The position numbers and the translations under genes are program-made. The notes beneath the pieces are model-generated. The model was not told the origin of the DNA and searched no databases. It worked only from the letters and a program-made list of their open reading frames with translations. A stretch of DNA of 56,277 bases from Actinomycetota bacterium. Lineage in GTDB: Bacteria > Actinomycetota > Actinomycetes > S36-B12 > UBA5976. Numbering within the stretch: position 1 is the stretch's first letter; the number at the start of each line of letters is the position of its first letter. This document shows, piece after piece, positions 9,678-19,098 of the stretch. Where the stretch lies: NCBI GenBank assembly GCA_026392515.1, contig JAPLBY010000028.1, forward strand, positions 1-56,277, in the 5' to 3' direction.

Positions 9678-9704
9678 CTGGCACTCGATACCTGTGAGTG
9701 CTAG
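9678..9704 (+). promoter_or_regulatory. CIRCE operator for HrcA upstream of hrcA-dnaJ
   Basis: CTGGCACTC, nine bases, GAGTGCTAG. The consensus CIRCE is TTAGCACTC-N9-GAGTGCTAA, so the inner arms match perfectly and only outer bases differ. It starts directly behind a TAGACT -10 candidate (9674-9679), so a transcript would begin inside it. The ribosome binding site AGGAG sits at its right end. Autorepression of hrcA-dnaJ by HrcA, relieved by heat, follows from the known role of CIRCE. Confidence 0.9.
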
Positions 9705-9712
9705 GAGTTGCG

Positions 9713-10729
9713 ATGGAAGACCGTAAATTAGCGGTTTTGCGAGCCATCGTTGAAGACTATGTCCAAACACACGAACCAGTTGGATCAAAGGCATTAGCCG
9801 ATCGCCATTCCCTCGGAGTATCTTCTGCGACGATTCGCAACGACATGTCAGCCCTAGAAGAAGAGGGCTACATCAGCGCTCCACATACCAGCGCCGGACG
9901 AATCCCAACTGACAAGGGTTATCGACTGTTCGTTGACAAACTTAATTCAATTAAGCCGATGTCACAGCCGGAACGTAAAGCAATTCAAACTTTCCTAGAT
10001 CAAGCAGTTGACCTAGATGACGTAATGAATCGAACCGTACGCCTGTTGTCGCAACTTACTAAACAAGTTGCTTTAGTGCAGTATCCATCGTTGGGTAGAA
10101 GCTCAGTTCGACATATTGAATTAGTTAGTTCAGGTGGCACCAGACTGCTATTGATTCTGATTGCTGATACCGGTCGTATTGAGCAACGAACTGTCGACAT
10201 GTTGACCAAATTCTCGGATGACTTCTTGCATGACTTGCGTACTCGTCTGAATGTTGCTCTCGATGGTCAGTTGTTTACAGATGTACCAGATCGACTACTT
10301 GGGCTAGCTGATTACTTTGCACCAGAATTCAAGCCAGCAGTTAATACTGTGGTGGCGACCATTTTGGATGCGGTGGTTTCTCAGAATGAAGAGCGAGTGG
10401 TCGTCGGTGGAACTTCGAATCTTGCTCGTGTTGGTGAAGACTTCACAACTGCAGTCGGACCAGTACTTGAAGCTCTTGAAGAGCATGTAGTCCTACTTAG
10501 ATTGTTTGGCGAAGCTGCAGAGCCAGATTCGCTAACAGTTCGAATTGGTCACGAGAATCCTGTCGAAGAACTGCAGCGCGCTTCCGTTGTAACCGTTGGT
10601 TATGGCTCAGGAGATCAAGCGCTGGCGACTATGGGAATTTTAGGACCAACGCGAATGGATTACGCCGGATCTATGGGCGCAGTCCGAGCCGTCGCTAAGT
10701 ATGTTGGCCAGATTTTGAAGGATCAGTAA
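9713..10729 (+). CDS. hrcA: Heat-inducible transcription repressor HrcA
   Basis: Repressor that binds CIRCE elements and controls chaperone genes. 338 residues: an N-terminal winged helix ([20 protein letters not shown], then [18 protein letters not shown]), a GAF-like dimer domain, and the C-terminal segment [21 protein letters not shown] take ATG 9713, preceded by AGGAG six bases upstream, rather than an in-frame GTG at 9698 that lies inside the CIRCE element. dnaJ follows after two bases, so the two form one operon. Confidence 0.95.
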   Translation: MEDRKLAVLRAIVEDYVQTHEPVGSKALADRHSLGVSSATIRNDMSALEEEGYISAPHTSAGRIPTDKGYRLFVDKLNSIKPMSQPERKAIQTFLDQAVDLDDVMNRTVRLLSQLTKQVALVQYPSLGRSSVRHIELVSSGGTRLLLILIADTGRIEQRTVDMLTKFSDDFLHDLRTRLNVALDGQLFTDVPDRLLGLADYFAPEFKPAVNTVVATILDAVVSQNEERVVVGGTSNLARVGEDFTTAVGPVLEALEEHVVLLRLFGEAAEPDSLTVRIGHENPVEELQRASVVTVGYGSGDQALATMGILGPTRMDYAGSMGAVRAVAKYVGQILKDQ

Positions 10730-10731
10730 AA

Positions 10732-11850
10732 ATGACTGACTATTACAAAGTCTTAGGTGTTACTCGCGAAGCTACGCCAGAAGAGATTAAGCGCGCTTAT
10801 CGCAAATTAGCGAGAGAACTGCATCCGGATGTTAATCCAGGCGCGGAAGCCGGCGAGCGCTTCAAAGACGTAACTTCGGCTTACGAAGTTCTTTCCGATC
10901 CACAAAAGCGCGAAATGTTTGACCTTGGTGGCGATCCATTCTCATCCGGTGGCGGATTCAATTCAGCTGCAGGTTTTGGTTTCGGTGACATCGTCGATGC
11001 ATTCTTCGGTGGCGGGGGACAACGTGGCCCACGGTCACGCAAACGTCGTGGCCAGGATGCCTTAATCAGACTTCAAGTAACTCTTGATGAAGCTGCGTTT
11101 GGATCAACTAGGGAATTTGCAGTCGATACGGCCGTAACTTGCAACTCTTGTTCCGGCGAAGGCACATCTTCAGGTGCCAGCATCGTTAGTTGCACGATGT
11201 GTGCCGGTCGCGGTGAAGTTCAGTCAGTTCAAAAATCTTTCTTGGGTCAAGTAATGACTTCCCGACAATGCCCACAATGCCAAGGCTTTGGATCGCTTAA
11301 CCCACATCCTTGTGCGGAGTGTGCTGGCGATGGCCGAGTTCGAACTCGCAGCACTTTATCTGTCCAGATCCCACCAGGCGTTGAAGGTGGCACTCGCATC
11401 CAGATGACAGGACAAGGTGAAGTTGGACCAGGCGGCGGACCTGCTGGCGATCTTTACGTTGAACTAATTGAATTGCCACATCCAGTTTTCCAGCGCAATG
11501 GTGATCAGTTGCATGCAACTATGTCGCTGCCTATGACTGCTGCGGCACTTGGCGCAACTATGGAACTTGAAACTTTAGATGGAACTGCGCCAATTCACAT
11601 CAAGCCTGGTACTCAATCGGGCTCGACAGTGACATTGCGTGGCCAAGGAATGCCACGACTTAGAAGTTCTGGTCGAGGTGACCTAGTGGTTCACTTAGAA
11701 ATCCTCACTCCAAGTGGTTTGGACAAAGCGCAAGAAGATTTGATCAAGCAATTGGCAAGTTTGCGGGGAGAGGAAACTCCGTCCGCACAACTTCACGAAC
11801 AATCATCAAGCTTGTTTGGAAAACTTAAGGATGCGTTTACAACCCGATGA
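10732..11850 (+). CDS. dnaJ: Chaperone DnaJ (zinc-finger type)
   Basis: Hsp40 co-chaperone that stimulates DnaK ATPase and delivers substrates. 372 residues. J domain 1-70 with the HPD motif at 31-33, a Gly/Phe-rich linker to ~105 ([15 protein letters not shown]), then four CxxCxGxG zinc motifs ([32 protein letters not shown]). A substrate-binding C-terminal domain and a short tail follow. Cotranscribed with hrcA under CIRCE control, the usual arrangement for the DnaJ2 paralogue of actinobacteria. dnaK is not in the window. The stop overlaps rsmE by four bases (ATGA). Confidence 0.96.
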   Translation: MTDYYKVLGVTREATPEEIKRAYRKLARELHPDVNPGAEAGERFKDVTSAYEVLSDPQKREMFDLGGDPFSSGGGFNSAAGFGFGDIVDAFFGGGGQRGPRSRKRRGQDALIRLQVTLDEAAFGSTREFAVDTAVTCNSCSGEGTSSGASIVSCTMCAGRGEVQSVQKSFLGQVMTSRQCPQCQGFGSLNPHPCAECAGDGRVRTRSTLSVQIPPGVEGGTRIQMTGQGEVGPGGGPAGDLYVELIELPHPVFQRNGDQLHATMSLPMTAAALGATMELETLDGTAPIHIKPGTQSGSTVTLRGQGMPRLRSSGRGDLVVHLEILTPSGLDKAQEDLIKQLASLRGEETPSAQLHEQSSSLFGKLKDAFTTR

Positions 11851-12581
11851 CAGCTGCAGAATTTCTAGTTAATCCAGGTGAGATTTCTAAAGAAACCAAA
11901 ACCTTCACACTCGATGGTGATGAAGGTCGACATGCTGCAACTGTAAAGCGCATGCGCGAAGGTGAAGTTATCCATCTGTGTGATGGCCAAGGTACTCGAG
12001 CAATTGCCACTGTGGTTAAAGTTCACAAGAACAGCCTGGATCTAAGGATTGATCAATTTACATTTGAAGAAGCTCCAGAACCAAGGTTCGTAGTTGTACA
12101 AGCACTTGCTAAAGGTGAGCGCGCTGAACTAGCCGTTGAGATGCTTACTGAAGTTGGCGCTGACGCAATCATTCCTTGGCGCGCCGAGCACTCGATCGGC
12201 AAATGGGATTCTGTTGAAAAAGGTTTGGAAAAGTGGCGTCGCACATCACGCGAATCTGCAAAGCAATCACGTCGCGCTTGGATTCCAGAAATTTCCAATC
12301 TGAAGTCGACGGCAGAAGTTTGCGAACTGATGTCTCAAGCCCAAAGTGTTTTTGTATTGCATGAAAGTGCTGATCAAGCGCTAGCTGCCTGTGCAATTAG
12401 AGAGCAAGGAACCATCATGATCGTTGTTGGTCCAGAAGGTGGAATCTCGCCGGACGAGCTAGCTGCGTTCTCAAGTGCTGGAGCTCGCGTAGTTCACATG
12501 GGAGCAAGTGTCATGCGCACCTCAACAGCGGGAGCGATCGCAGTCGGTGGACTACTAATGCGCAGCCAGCGCTGGTCGTAG
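11847..12581 (+). CDS. rsmE: 16S rRNA (uracil-1498-N3)-methyltransferase
   Basis: SPOUT-class methyltransferase that modifies U1498 of 16S rRNA. 244 residues. A PUA-like N-terminal domain includes [19 protein letters not shown]. The SPOUT core carries RWRAEHSIG-like sequence ([13 protein letters not shown]), [16 protein letters not shown] and the knot motif [16 protein letters not shown], ending [15 protein letters not shown]. Translationally coupled to dnaJ through a four-base overlap. This dnaJ-rsmE order is widely conserved. Confidence 0.94.
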   Translation: MTAAEFLVNPGEISKETKTFTLDGDEGRHAATVKRMREGEVIHLCDGQGTRAIATVVKVHKNSLDLRIDQFTFEEAPEPRFVVVQALAKGERAELAVEMLTEVGADAIIPWRAEHSIGKWDSVEKGLEKWRRTSRESAKQSRRAWIPEISNLKSTAEVCELMSQAQSVFVLHESADQALAACAIREQGTIMIVVGPEGGISPDELAAFSSAGARVVHMGASVMRTSTAGAIAVGGLLMRSQRWS

Positions 12582-12590
12582 TAGGCAATT

Positions 12591-12941
12591 ATGAGAGCCG
12601 TACAAGACTGTTTGTTTTGCAAGATTTCAGCTGGCGTAATTCCAGCTGATGTTGTCTTGGAATCTGATTCTGCAATAGCTTTTCGCGACATCGATCCAAA
12701 GGCTCCAACGCATGTGTTGGTAATTCCAAAGAAGCACTTTGCTGATGTAACTGACTTGATGTCGAATGACCCAGATCTAGCCAGTGAGCTCTTGACTTTG
12801 GCAACCAAAGTGGCAGAGCATGAGGACCTTGCTACGGGTTACCGAATTGTGACTAATAACGGGGAAGACGCTGGGCAGTCTGTTGCGCATGTGCATTTCC
12901 ACGTTCTTGGCGGCCGAAGCCTGTCTTGGCCTCCGGGATAG
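12591..12941 (+). CDS. HIT family nucleotide-binding hydrolase (HinT-like)
   Basis: Histidine-triad protein; HinT-type members hydrolyse adenosine phosphoramidates. 116 residues, standard size. CLFCKISAGVIPADVV is the N-terminal signature. The HxHxH catalytic triad is at His100, His102 and His104 (AHVHFHVLGGR), and the protein ends in LSWPPG, a typical HinT terminus. It lies nine bases behind rsmE in the same direction and is probably part of the hrcA-dnaJ-rsmE transcript. Exact substrate not determinable from sequence. Confidence 0.93.
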   Translation: MRAVQDCLFCKISAGVIPADVVLESDSAIAFRDIDPKAPTHVLVIPKKHFADVTDLMSNDPDLASELLTLATKVAEHEDLATGYRIVTNNGEDAGQSVAHVHFHVLGGRSLSWPPG

Positions 12942-12967
12942 CCGACTCGCACTTCTCGTTTCTGCCA

Positions 12968-12973
12968 TAGAAT
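12968..12973 (+). promoter_or_regulatory. -10 hexamer of probable internal phoH promoter
   Basis: TAGAAT matches the bacterial -10 consensus at five of six positions and lies eight bases before the phoH ATG. This supports ATG 12982 over longer in-frame starts that overlap the HIT gene. Confidence 0.4.
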
Positions 12974-12981
12974 TAGGTCAA

Positions 12982-13986
12982 ATGACAGTTTCTGCCTCGC
13001 CATCTCACACAGTTGTGATTGTGCCGACTTCCACGCCAATGGTTTCGGTTACTGGTGCCCGTGATGAATTAATCCGAGTAATCGAGAAGTCTTTCGCTGA
13101 CTCGGTGATTTTGGTGCGCGGCAATGAAATCACTATCGACGGCCCAAAGCCAAGTGTTGATTTGATCGAAACCTTGATTTCTGAAATGTTAGTAATGCTG
13201 CGCACTGGGCAGGGTTTAACGCCAGAGTCTGTGGAGCGCTCAATTGCAATGCTTCGCTCAGACGTGCGTCCAGCTGATGTATTAACTGCAAACATTATTT
13301 CGAGCCGAGGTCGTACGATTCGGGCCAAAACTCTGAATCAAAAACGTTATGTTGACGCAATCGATGAAAACACCATCGTTTTTGGAATCGGTCCTGCCGG
13401 TACGGGAAAAACATACTTAGCAGTTGCTAAAGCTGTTCAAGCCCTTCAAAGCAAACAAGTCACCAGAATCATTTTGACCAGACCAGCCGTTGAAGCAGGC
13501 GAGCGCTTAGGTTTTCTACCGGGAACTTTAAGCGAGAAGATCGATCCATATCTTCGACCGCTTTATGACGCACTTCATGACATGGTTGACCCTGATTCGA
13601 TTCCACGCTTGATGACAAGTGGCACGATCGAAGTTGCTCCCTTGGCTTACATGCGTGGTCGCACGCTGAACGATGCATTCATTATTTTGGACGAAGCGCA
13701 AAACACTTCTGCTGAACAAATGAAAATGTTTTTGACCCGACTTGGATTTGGATCCACCATGGTTATCACAGGAGACGTAACTCAAATCGATCTACCAACC
13801 GGAACTGCCAGCGGACTACGGGTTGTCAGAGACATTTTGACCGATGTCGACGACGTAGCTTTTTGTGAATTAACTTCAACAGATGTGGTCCGACACAAAT
13901 TGGTAGGCCAGATTGTCGATGCTTATGGTCGATACGACGAAAAACGCGCTTCCCAAGATCAGCGTCCAGATCGTAGGAACTCATAA
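12982..13986 (+). CDS. phoH: PhoH family P-loop ATPase
   Basis: Cytoplasmic ATPase with predicted RNA-related role. 334 residues from the chosen ATG. Walker A GPAGTGKT is at 137-144, with Walker B in FIILDEAQN and the downstream MFLTRLGFGSTMVITGD segment typical of PhoH. The frame stays open upstream through the HIT gene (to 12883), but those residues do not resemble PhoH. The -10 hexamer just before ATG 12982 supports the shorter start. The phoH-ybeY-hlyC-era order is conserved in many bacteria and ties it to ribosome/RNA maturation. Confidence 0.93.
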   Translation: MTVSASPSHTVVIVPTSTPMVSVTGARDELIRVIEKSFADSVILVRGNEITIDGPKPSVDLIETLISEMLVMLRTGQGLTPESVERSIAMLRSDVRPADVLTANIISSRGRTIRAKTLNQKRYVDAIDENTIVFGIGPAGTGKTYLAVAKAVQALQSKQVTRIILTRPAVEAGERLGFLPGTLSEKIDPYLRPLYDALHDMVDPDSIPRLMTSGTIEVAPLAYMRGRTLNDAFIILDEAQNTSAEQMKMFLTRLGFGSTMVITGDVTQIDLPTGTASGLRVVRDILTDVDDVAFCELTSTDVVRHKLVGQIVDAYGRYDEKRASQDQRPDRRNS

Positions 13987-13988
13987 TC

Positions 13989-14459
13989 ATGTCGATTGAC
14001 GTAAACAATGAATCTGATTTTGAAGTAAACGAACTTGAAATCTCGTCGCAAGCGCAATTCGTACTTCGAAGTCTGCACATTAACCCAGCCGCGGAACTCT
14101 CGGTACTTCTTGTAGACGAAATTGCCATGGCTACTTTGCATGAAAAATTCATGGATGAGCCAGGACCAACAGATGTTTTGAGTTTTCCAATGGATGAACT
14201 TCGCGCCGGAACTCCTGATCGAGTAAGCGAAGAAGGAGTACTTGGAGACGTAGTTCTATGTCCTGCAGTTGCTGCTCGCCAAGGCGAACAAGCAGGTCAC
14301 AGCATGGAAGTGGAGCTGCGACTTTTGTTAACGCATGGAATTTTGCATCTACTCGGCCATGACCATGCCGAACCAGATGAGCACAAAGTCATGTTCGGGT
14401 TGCAGGCACAACTTCTTGCCCAGTGGGAAGGCGAGCGTAACGCTCGTGGCCTAGCTTGA
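13989..14459 (+). CDS. ybeY: Endoribonuclease/rRNA maturation factor YbeY
   Basis: Metal-dependent RNase-family protein needed for 16S rRNA 3'-end maturation and ribosome quality control. 156 residues. TDVLSFPMDE and LGDVVLCP are conserved. The zinc motif HGxxHxxxxDH is at His116, His120 and His126 (HGILHLLGHDH). It starts two bases after phoH and overlaps the following CBS-domain gene by four bases (TTGA), indicating coupled translation. Confidence 0.95.
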   Translation: MSIDVNNESDFEVNELEISSQAQFVLRSLHINPAAELSVLLVDEIAMATLHEKFMDEPGPTDVLSFPMDELRAGTPDRVSEEGVLGDVVLCPAVAARQGEQAGHSMEVELRLLLTHGILHLLGHDHAEPDEHKVMFGLQAQLLAQWEGERNARGLA

Positions 14460-15751
14460 GCCAAAATACGCTCCTTCTAATCTTGGCCTCATTCATGGTT
14501 TTGTTTGCGGCAGTATTCGTAGCAACTGAAACAGCTTTAGCTCGCGTGAGTAAGGCAACGATTGATCAACTTCGTAAAGATGGCAGCAAATCTGCTGGTC
14601 GCTTGAGCAAGTTGTTAGATGATCGCGCTAAGTATGTAAATTCACTTATGTTTGCGCACTTGACGCTGTCAACCATTGCAATTGTTCTAGTCACAACGGT
14701 GTCCCTAGATGTTTTTGTAGACAACAACGTAGCCCTAGCAAGCTCTTCAGCGGTAATGGTTCTAGTTGGTTACATCGTGCTTGGTGTCGCGCCACAAACC
14801 TTGGGTCGCCAAAGAGCCGACAAGATTGCGCTTTCAACAGTTCGCTTAACTCGAATGATCACCGTAGTCTTTGGTCCGCTTTCTCGAATCTTTATCTTGG
14901 TTGGAAATGCAATAACTCCAGGTCAAGGTTTCCGAGAAGGTCCATTTTCTACGCAAGCCGAATTGCGCGAGTTAGTTGACATGGCTGGAGCTGACTCGGT
15001 TATTGAAGATGACGAGCGTCAGATGATTCACTCGGTTTTCGAACTTGGTGACACAATTGCTCGCGAAGTCATGGTTCCCCGGACTGAAATGGTGTGGATT
15101 GAAACTCATAAAACTTTGCGCCAGGCCATGTCACTAGGACTTCGCTCTGGTTACTCCCGCATTCCTGTTGTGGGAGAGGGAATAGATGACATCGTTGGCG
15201 TTGTTTATGTCAAAGACATTGCACGCCGAGTATTTGAGCACCAAGAATCCCAAACCACTGAGCGAGTATCTGACTTAATGCGACCTGCGTTCATGGTTCC
15301 TGATAGTCGCAGTGTTGACGAGTTGTTGCGCGATATGCAAAGCGCTCGAACTCACCTTGCAGTCTTGGTTGATGAATACGGTGGCACTGCCGGCCTTGTA
15401 ACTATTGAAGATGTGCTCGAAGAAATTGTTGGCGAAATCGCAGATGAACACGATGTGCTTGGGCCTGACGTTGAAGAATTACCAAATGGCGAATACCGAG
15501 TCAGCTCAAGACTTCACATCGATGATCTTGCCGAACTTTTGGAGACCGAGATTCCAGATGAAGGCGTAGACACTGTTGGTGGTCTGATGGCTAAGCGCCT
15601 AGGGATTGTTCCAATTCCTGGCGCAACAGTTGACATCGATAACTGGACGCTAACTGCAGAATCTACGGCAGGACGACGCCATCGAATTGATACCGTAGTC
15701 ATTTCTCGAGACACTTTTGTTGCGGACGTTGAAGAAGAATCAAATGAGTAA
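14456..15751 (+). CDS. HlyC/CorC (CNNM) family membrane protein with CBS pair
   Basis: Hemolysin-C/CorC-type integral membrane protein, family linked to Mg2+/Co2+ efflux. 431 residues. An N-terminal CNNM transmembrane domain (about 1-150, with FVATETALARVSKATIDQL) is followed by a tandem CBS pair (~205-325; SRIPVVGEGIDDIVGVVYVK and VLVDEYGGTAGLVTIEDVLE). A C-terminal CorC_HlyC domain (~340-425) completes it. TTG start inside the ybeY stop. Immediate downstream genes overlap as well, forming a ybeY-to-era operon. Transported ion not determinable. Confidence 0.9.
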   Translation: MSQNTLLLILASFMVLFAAVFVATETALARVSKATIDQLRKDGSKSAGRLSKLLDDRAKYVNSLMFAHLTLSTIAIVLVTTVSLDVFVDNNVALASSSAVMVLVGYIVLGVAPQTLGRQRADKIALSTVRLTRMITVVFGPLSRIFILVGNAITPGQGFREGPFSTQAELRELVDMAGADSVIEDDERQMIHSVFELGDTIAREVMVPRTEMVWIETHKTLRQAMSLGLRSGYSRIPVVGEGIDDIVGVVYVKDIARRVFEHQESQTTERVSDLMRPAFMVPDSRSVDELLRDMQSARTHLAVLVDEYGGTAGLVTIEDVLEEIVGEIADEHDVLGPDVEELPNGEYRVSSRLHIDDLAELLETEIPDEGVDTVGGLMAKRLGIVPIPGATVDIDNWTLTAESTAGRRHRIDTVVISRDTFVADVEEESNE

Positions 15752-16088
15752 TTGGAATCCAGAAGACGACAAACTCGCAGTACTGGCCAAAGGTGCACGC
15801 TCTCGCGTGCAAGCCAAAGTTGGAGCAGCACTTCGCGATGAAACTGGCAGGACTTATGCCAGCGCTGAAGTTGAAATTGGATCCTTGAAGTTATCAGCCG
15901 TGGAAATGGTTGTGGCCCAAGCCGTCGCCTCCGGATCCACGGGCGTTGAGTCCGTTGTTGTCTCGCCACAAACCCAAATCAATGTTTCTGATTCTGATCT
16001 TGATTTGGTTCGCGCTTTTGCTGGCGCAGGTGTCCCAATCTACGAACTTGATGAAACCGGCAACCCTGTTGATACTCGATTAACGTGA
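15744..16088 (+). CDS. Cytidine-deaminase-fold protein lacking zinc ligands
   Basis: 114 residues. The overall pattern follows small cytidine deaminases (AKVGAALRDETGRTYASAEVE, then a helix, then VVVSP), and the position just upstream of era is where actinobacteria carry a cdd-like gene. The zinc-binding C-A-E stretch reads SAVE here, so the cysteine is replaced by serine. The PCxxC motif is absent (SPQTQINVSDSD). Deaminase activity is therefore unlikely. ATG 15744 overlaps the preceding gene by eight bases; an earlier in-frame TTG at 15717 is less likely. The stop overlaps the next GTG by four bases. Confidence 0.7.
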   Translation: MSNWNPEDDKLAVLAKGARSRVQAKVGAALRDETGRTYASAEVEIGSLKLSAVEMVVAQAVASGSTGVESVVVSPQTQINVSDSDLDLVRAFAGAGVPIYELDETGNPVDTRLT

Positions 16089-17032
16089 CAAAGGCGAGTT
16101 CGAGTTCTTCGGCAAGACATGCATCACCTAAAAACGGTCGACAACTAGCTGTTGTTTCGGTTCTACTGGCATGTGTTTTGTTTAGTACCAGTGCAACAGG
16201 CAGAGCATATTTAGATTTTCCGGGCAGCAGTATTTCCGTTGGTGCTTGGCGAGTATTCCTTGGTGGAATTGGGCTAGCTGCATACGCAGCAATTCGATAC
16301 GGAACTTCAGGGTTACGAAGGCTAGTAAAGATTCCAATTGTTTGGGTAATGGCCTTGGCAGTTTTGGCTTACCAAATTTCTTTCTTTATCGGAGCGGCCC
16401 GAATCGGCGTTGCAATGGGAACGCTGGGCGCACTTGCAACTGCGCCGTTTTTTGCTGGGGTACTGGGTTGGATTGTCGGAACTGGAAAGCCAACAGCAGT
16501 CTGGGCGGTGTCGACAGCTATGGGAGTTGTTGGGTTAGCACTCATAACCGGGGTTAGCGAAGTCCGCGACAACTTAGGATTCTTTGCAGTTTTCATTTCG
16601 GGCGTTATGTATGCAGTCTTTACTGTTTTTGGAGTTCGCCTTACTCGCACACATGATGTGACAGGTGTCGAAGTACTTGGCGCTGCGTTTGGAATTGGGG
16701 CAGTTCTGTCGCTTCCAATTGTGTTATTCACAAGTGCTTGGATAAACAGCGCACTGTTGGTTGGATTTGTGCTCTACATCGGACTGGCAACCACAGCCCT
16801 TGGTTACATTCTGTTTGGAAATGGGTTAACCCATTTAAATCCAGGAACAGTTTCAACCCTGACATTGGCCGAACCGGTACTGGCAACTCTGATGGGCGTT
16901 TACATCCTGGGTGAAGTGATGAACTTACGAGGTTGGATTGGCTGCGCCGTAATCATTGGGGCTTTGGCATTACTGGGTATCGTTGAATCACGTACCCCAA
17001 CTAAATCAAATCTGGAGACTTCAAATGCGTAG
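16085..17032 (+). CDS. EamA/DMT family transporter
   Basis: Drug/metabolite-transporter-superfamily permease, 315 residues with about ten hydrophobic spans in two EamA repeats. Examples are LLACVLFSTSATGRAYLDF in repeat 1 and FAVFISGVMYAVFTVFGVRL in repeat 2. The end TLTLAEPVLATLMGVYILGE is the hallmark of the second repeat. GTG start overlaps the cdd-like stop by four bases, and its own stop overlaps the era start by eight bases, so it is embedded in the era operon. Substrate unknown. Confidence 0.88.
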   Translation: MTKASSSSSARHASPKNGRQLAVVSVLLACVLFSTSATGRAYLDFPGSSISVGAWRVFLGGIGLAAYAAIRYGTSGLRRLVKIPIVWVMALAVLAYQISFFIGAARIGVAMGTLGALATAPFFAGVLGWIVGTGKPTAVWAVSTAMGVVGLALITGVSEVRDNLGFFAVFISGVMYAVFTVFGVRLTRTHDVTGVEVLGAAFGIGAVLSLPIVLFTSAWINSALLVGFVLYIGLATTALGYILFGNGLTHLNPGTVSTLTLAEPVLATLMGVYILGEVMNLRGWIGCAVIIGALALLGIVESRTPTKSNLETSNA

Positions 17033-17933
17033 TGGTTTTGCTTGCATTGTGGGCCGTCCAAATGTTGGAAAGTCGACTTTAACGAATGCCCTAGTTGGGC
17101 AAAAAGTTGCAATAACTTCGGATCGTCCGCAAACTACCCGACACACAATTCGCGGCATCGTCACAAAGCCCGAAGGTCAATTGATTTTGATCGACACTCC
17201 TGGTGTTCATAAACCAAGAACTCTGTTAGGTGAAAGGCTCAATGCTTTAGTTTCAGATACTTGGTCTGAAGTTGATGTCGTTGTTATGTGTTTTCCAGCT
17301 AACGAGGCAATCGGTCCTGGCGATCGATTTATAGCCGAGCAGATTGCAGCTATTCCTCGGGTTAAGAAAGTTGCTGTTGTTTCCAAGATTGATACGACTG
17401 ACAAACAGGCCGTTGGCGAGCAACTTTTAGCGGTTCAAAAACTAGGGCAAGAAATTGGTATTGACTGGGCTGAACTAGTTCCAGTTTCTGCAGTTGCTGA
17501 CAATCAAGTTGATCTTCTAAGCGATCTACTTATGGGAATGTTGCCAGAAGGTCAGATCCTGTACCCAGACGGTGAGCTCACAGATGAGCCAGAACTAATC
17601 ATGATCGCTGAATTGATTCGCGAGTGTGCGCTTGAAGGAGTTCATGATGAACTACCTCACTCAATTGCGGTAGTAATCGACGAGATGGCAATGCGCGCAG
17701 ATCGCGCTGAAGATAAGCCATTAATGGATATCTTCGCTCTGATTTATGTCGAGCGCGAGAGCCAAAAACATATTGTGATTGGTAAGGGCGGCAGCCGCTT
17801 AAAGGAAGTCGGCACCGAAGCTCGAATTGCAATTAGCAAAATGCTTGGCGTTCCGGTTTACCTTGATATTCGGGTCAAGATTGCCAAGGACTGGCAGCGC
17901 GATCCTAAGCAATTATCTAGATTAGGTTTCTAG
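17025..17933 (+). CDS. era: GTPase Era
   Basis: Ras-like GTPase with KH domain that binds the 3' end of 16S rRNA and assists 30S assembly. 302 residues. G1 GRPNVGKST at 10-18, the DRPQTTRHTIRGI switch region, G3 DTPGVHKP, and G4 SKID. The C-terminal KH domain has ESQKHIVIGKGGSRLKEVG. ATG 17025, preceded by GGAGA, matches the family N-terminus; an in-frame start at 16956 would add residues unlike Era. Its end overlaps the converging AI-2E-type gene by four bases. Confidence 0.95.
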   Translation: MRSGFACIVGRPNVGKSTLTNALVGQKVAITSDRPQTTRHTIRGIVTKPEGQLILIDTPGVHKPRTLLGERLNALVSDTWSEVDVVVMCFPANEAIGPGDRFIAEQIAAIPRVKKVAVVSKIDTTDKQAVGEQLLAVQKLGQEIGIDWAELVPVSAVADNQVDLLSDLLMGMLPEGQILYPDGELTDEPELIMIAELIRECALEGVHDELPHSIAVVIDEMAMRADRAEDKPLMDIFALIYVERESQKHIVIGKGGSRLKEVGTEARIAISKMLGVPVYLDIRVKIAKDWQRDPKQLSRLGF

Positions 17934-19045
17934 CTTTTCTTTCCCTGCGCTTTTTCAATTTCAGCTAGCTCTGGAATTAACTCATAACGCTTGCCATAGG
18001 TATCAAGCAAAGCAACTAAAGCTGCGGCCACCGGGACCGAAACGATAGCTCCAACTGCGCCAAACAAATTGGCAAAGACAATTACGGACCCAAATGCAAC
18101 TGCGGGATGAATGTCCATAGTGATTTTACTTAACCTCGGAGAGAGTAAGTAATTCTCAATCTGCTGATATACCGAAGCGAAGATGATGATAAAGACCGCA
18201 TCCATCGGGTTATTGAATACCGCAAAAATCACGGGTATGAAAATTCCGATGTAGGTACCTACTGTTGGGATGAATTGACTTGTAATGCCGGTGATCAAAC
18301 CCAGAGGCAACCAATACGGCAAACCAATTGAAGCAAAGAACAATGAGTGTGCTGTTGCAGATGCGAGTGCTAAGAGCAACTTAGAAACTACAAAGCCTCC
18401 AGTTTTCTTTACCGTAATGTCCCAAGTCGTGACGATAACTTTCTGTGCACTGGGCTTCATGAGTGCGCCGATCTGTCGCTTTATGCGAGGCGCATCTGCC
18501 GATAAATAAAATGAGAATAACGCCAGCGTCAGTAGTTGAAATAATCCACCAACAATTCCCGACAATATGCCGACAAAACCGCCGGCAAAATTACTTGCCC
18601 AGTCAGCTATTTGAGCAGGTTGAATATTCAGTTGATTTATCAACGTATCTGCGTCTAGGTTTTGATTAAATGTCGTATTGATCCATTTCGTTACATCAGT
18701 AACTAAATTTGGTAAATCTGAGATTAATGATGATGCCTGTGCGAAGAGAATGCCACCAAATAGGGCGATAAATGCTGCAGCAATTATGGTGATTCCCAGC
18801 ATCGTTACGCCGGTTGCGCCACCTCGTTTCATACCTCGCGCGGAAAGGGCAGAAACTCCCGGTTCCATGGCGACTGCAAGTAACAGTGCCAGGATCAGTA
18901 GCAGAATAAAACTTACGTTTTGTTGAAAAACCCACAGGCCTAACAACGCGGCTGCAGTGAACAGAATTACGGTACGAAAGACCCATTTGATAGATGCTTT
19001 GTCGAATCCCATTACCCGAATTGGTTCATTAGGTGGAGTAGTCAT
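17930..19045 (-). CDS. AI-2E family transporter (permease)
   Basis: Polytopic membrane protein of the TqsA/PerM superfamily, 371 residues with about seven to eight spans. It has GLVTGITSQFIPTVGTYIG-like sequence (LGLITGITSQFIPTVGTYIG) and the tail SVIVFANLFGAVGAIVSVPV, which are diagnostic. The family includes autoinducer-2 exporters and Na+/H+ antiporters, so the substrate is unknown. On the reverse strand TAACCT lies six bases before the ATG, suggesting a leaderless start. Converges with era, overlapping by four bases. Confidence 0.88.
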   Translation of the reverse strand: MTTPPNEPIRVMGFDKASIKWVFRTVILFTAAALLGLWVFQQNVSFILLLILALLLAVAMEPGVSALSARGMKRGGATGVTMLGITIIAAAFIALFGGILFAQASSLISDLPNLVTDVTKWINTTFNQNLDADTLINQLNIQPAQIADWASNFAGGFVGILSGIVGGLFQLLTLALFSFYLSADAPRIKRQIGALMKPSAQKVIVTTWDITVKKTGGFVVSKLLLALASATAHSLFFASIGLPYWLPLGLITGITSQFIPTVGTYIGIFIPVIFAVFNNPMDAVFIIIFASVYQQIENYLLSPRLSKITMDIHPAVAFGSVIVFANLFGAVGAIVSVPVAAALVALLDTYGKRYELIPELAEIEKAQGKKS

Positions 19046-19098
19046 AAAAAGAGGTTACCTGACCAACACTTCACCTATGGGCGTGACACCATAGACCT

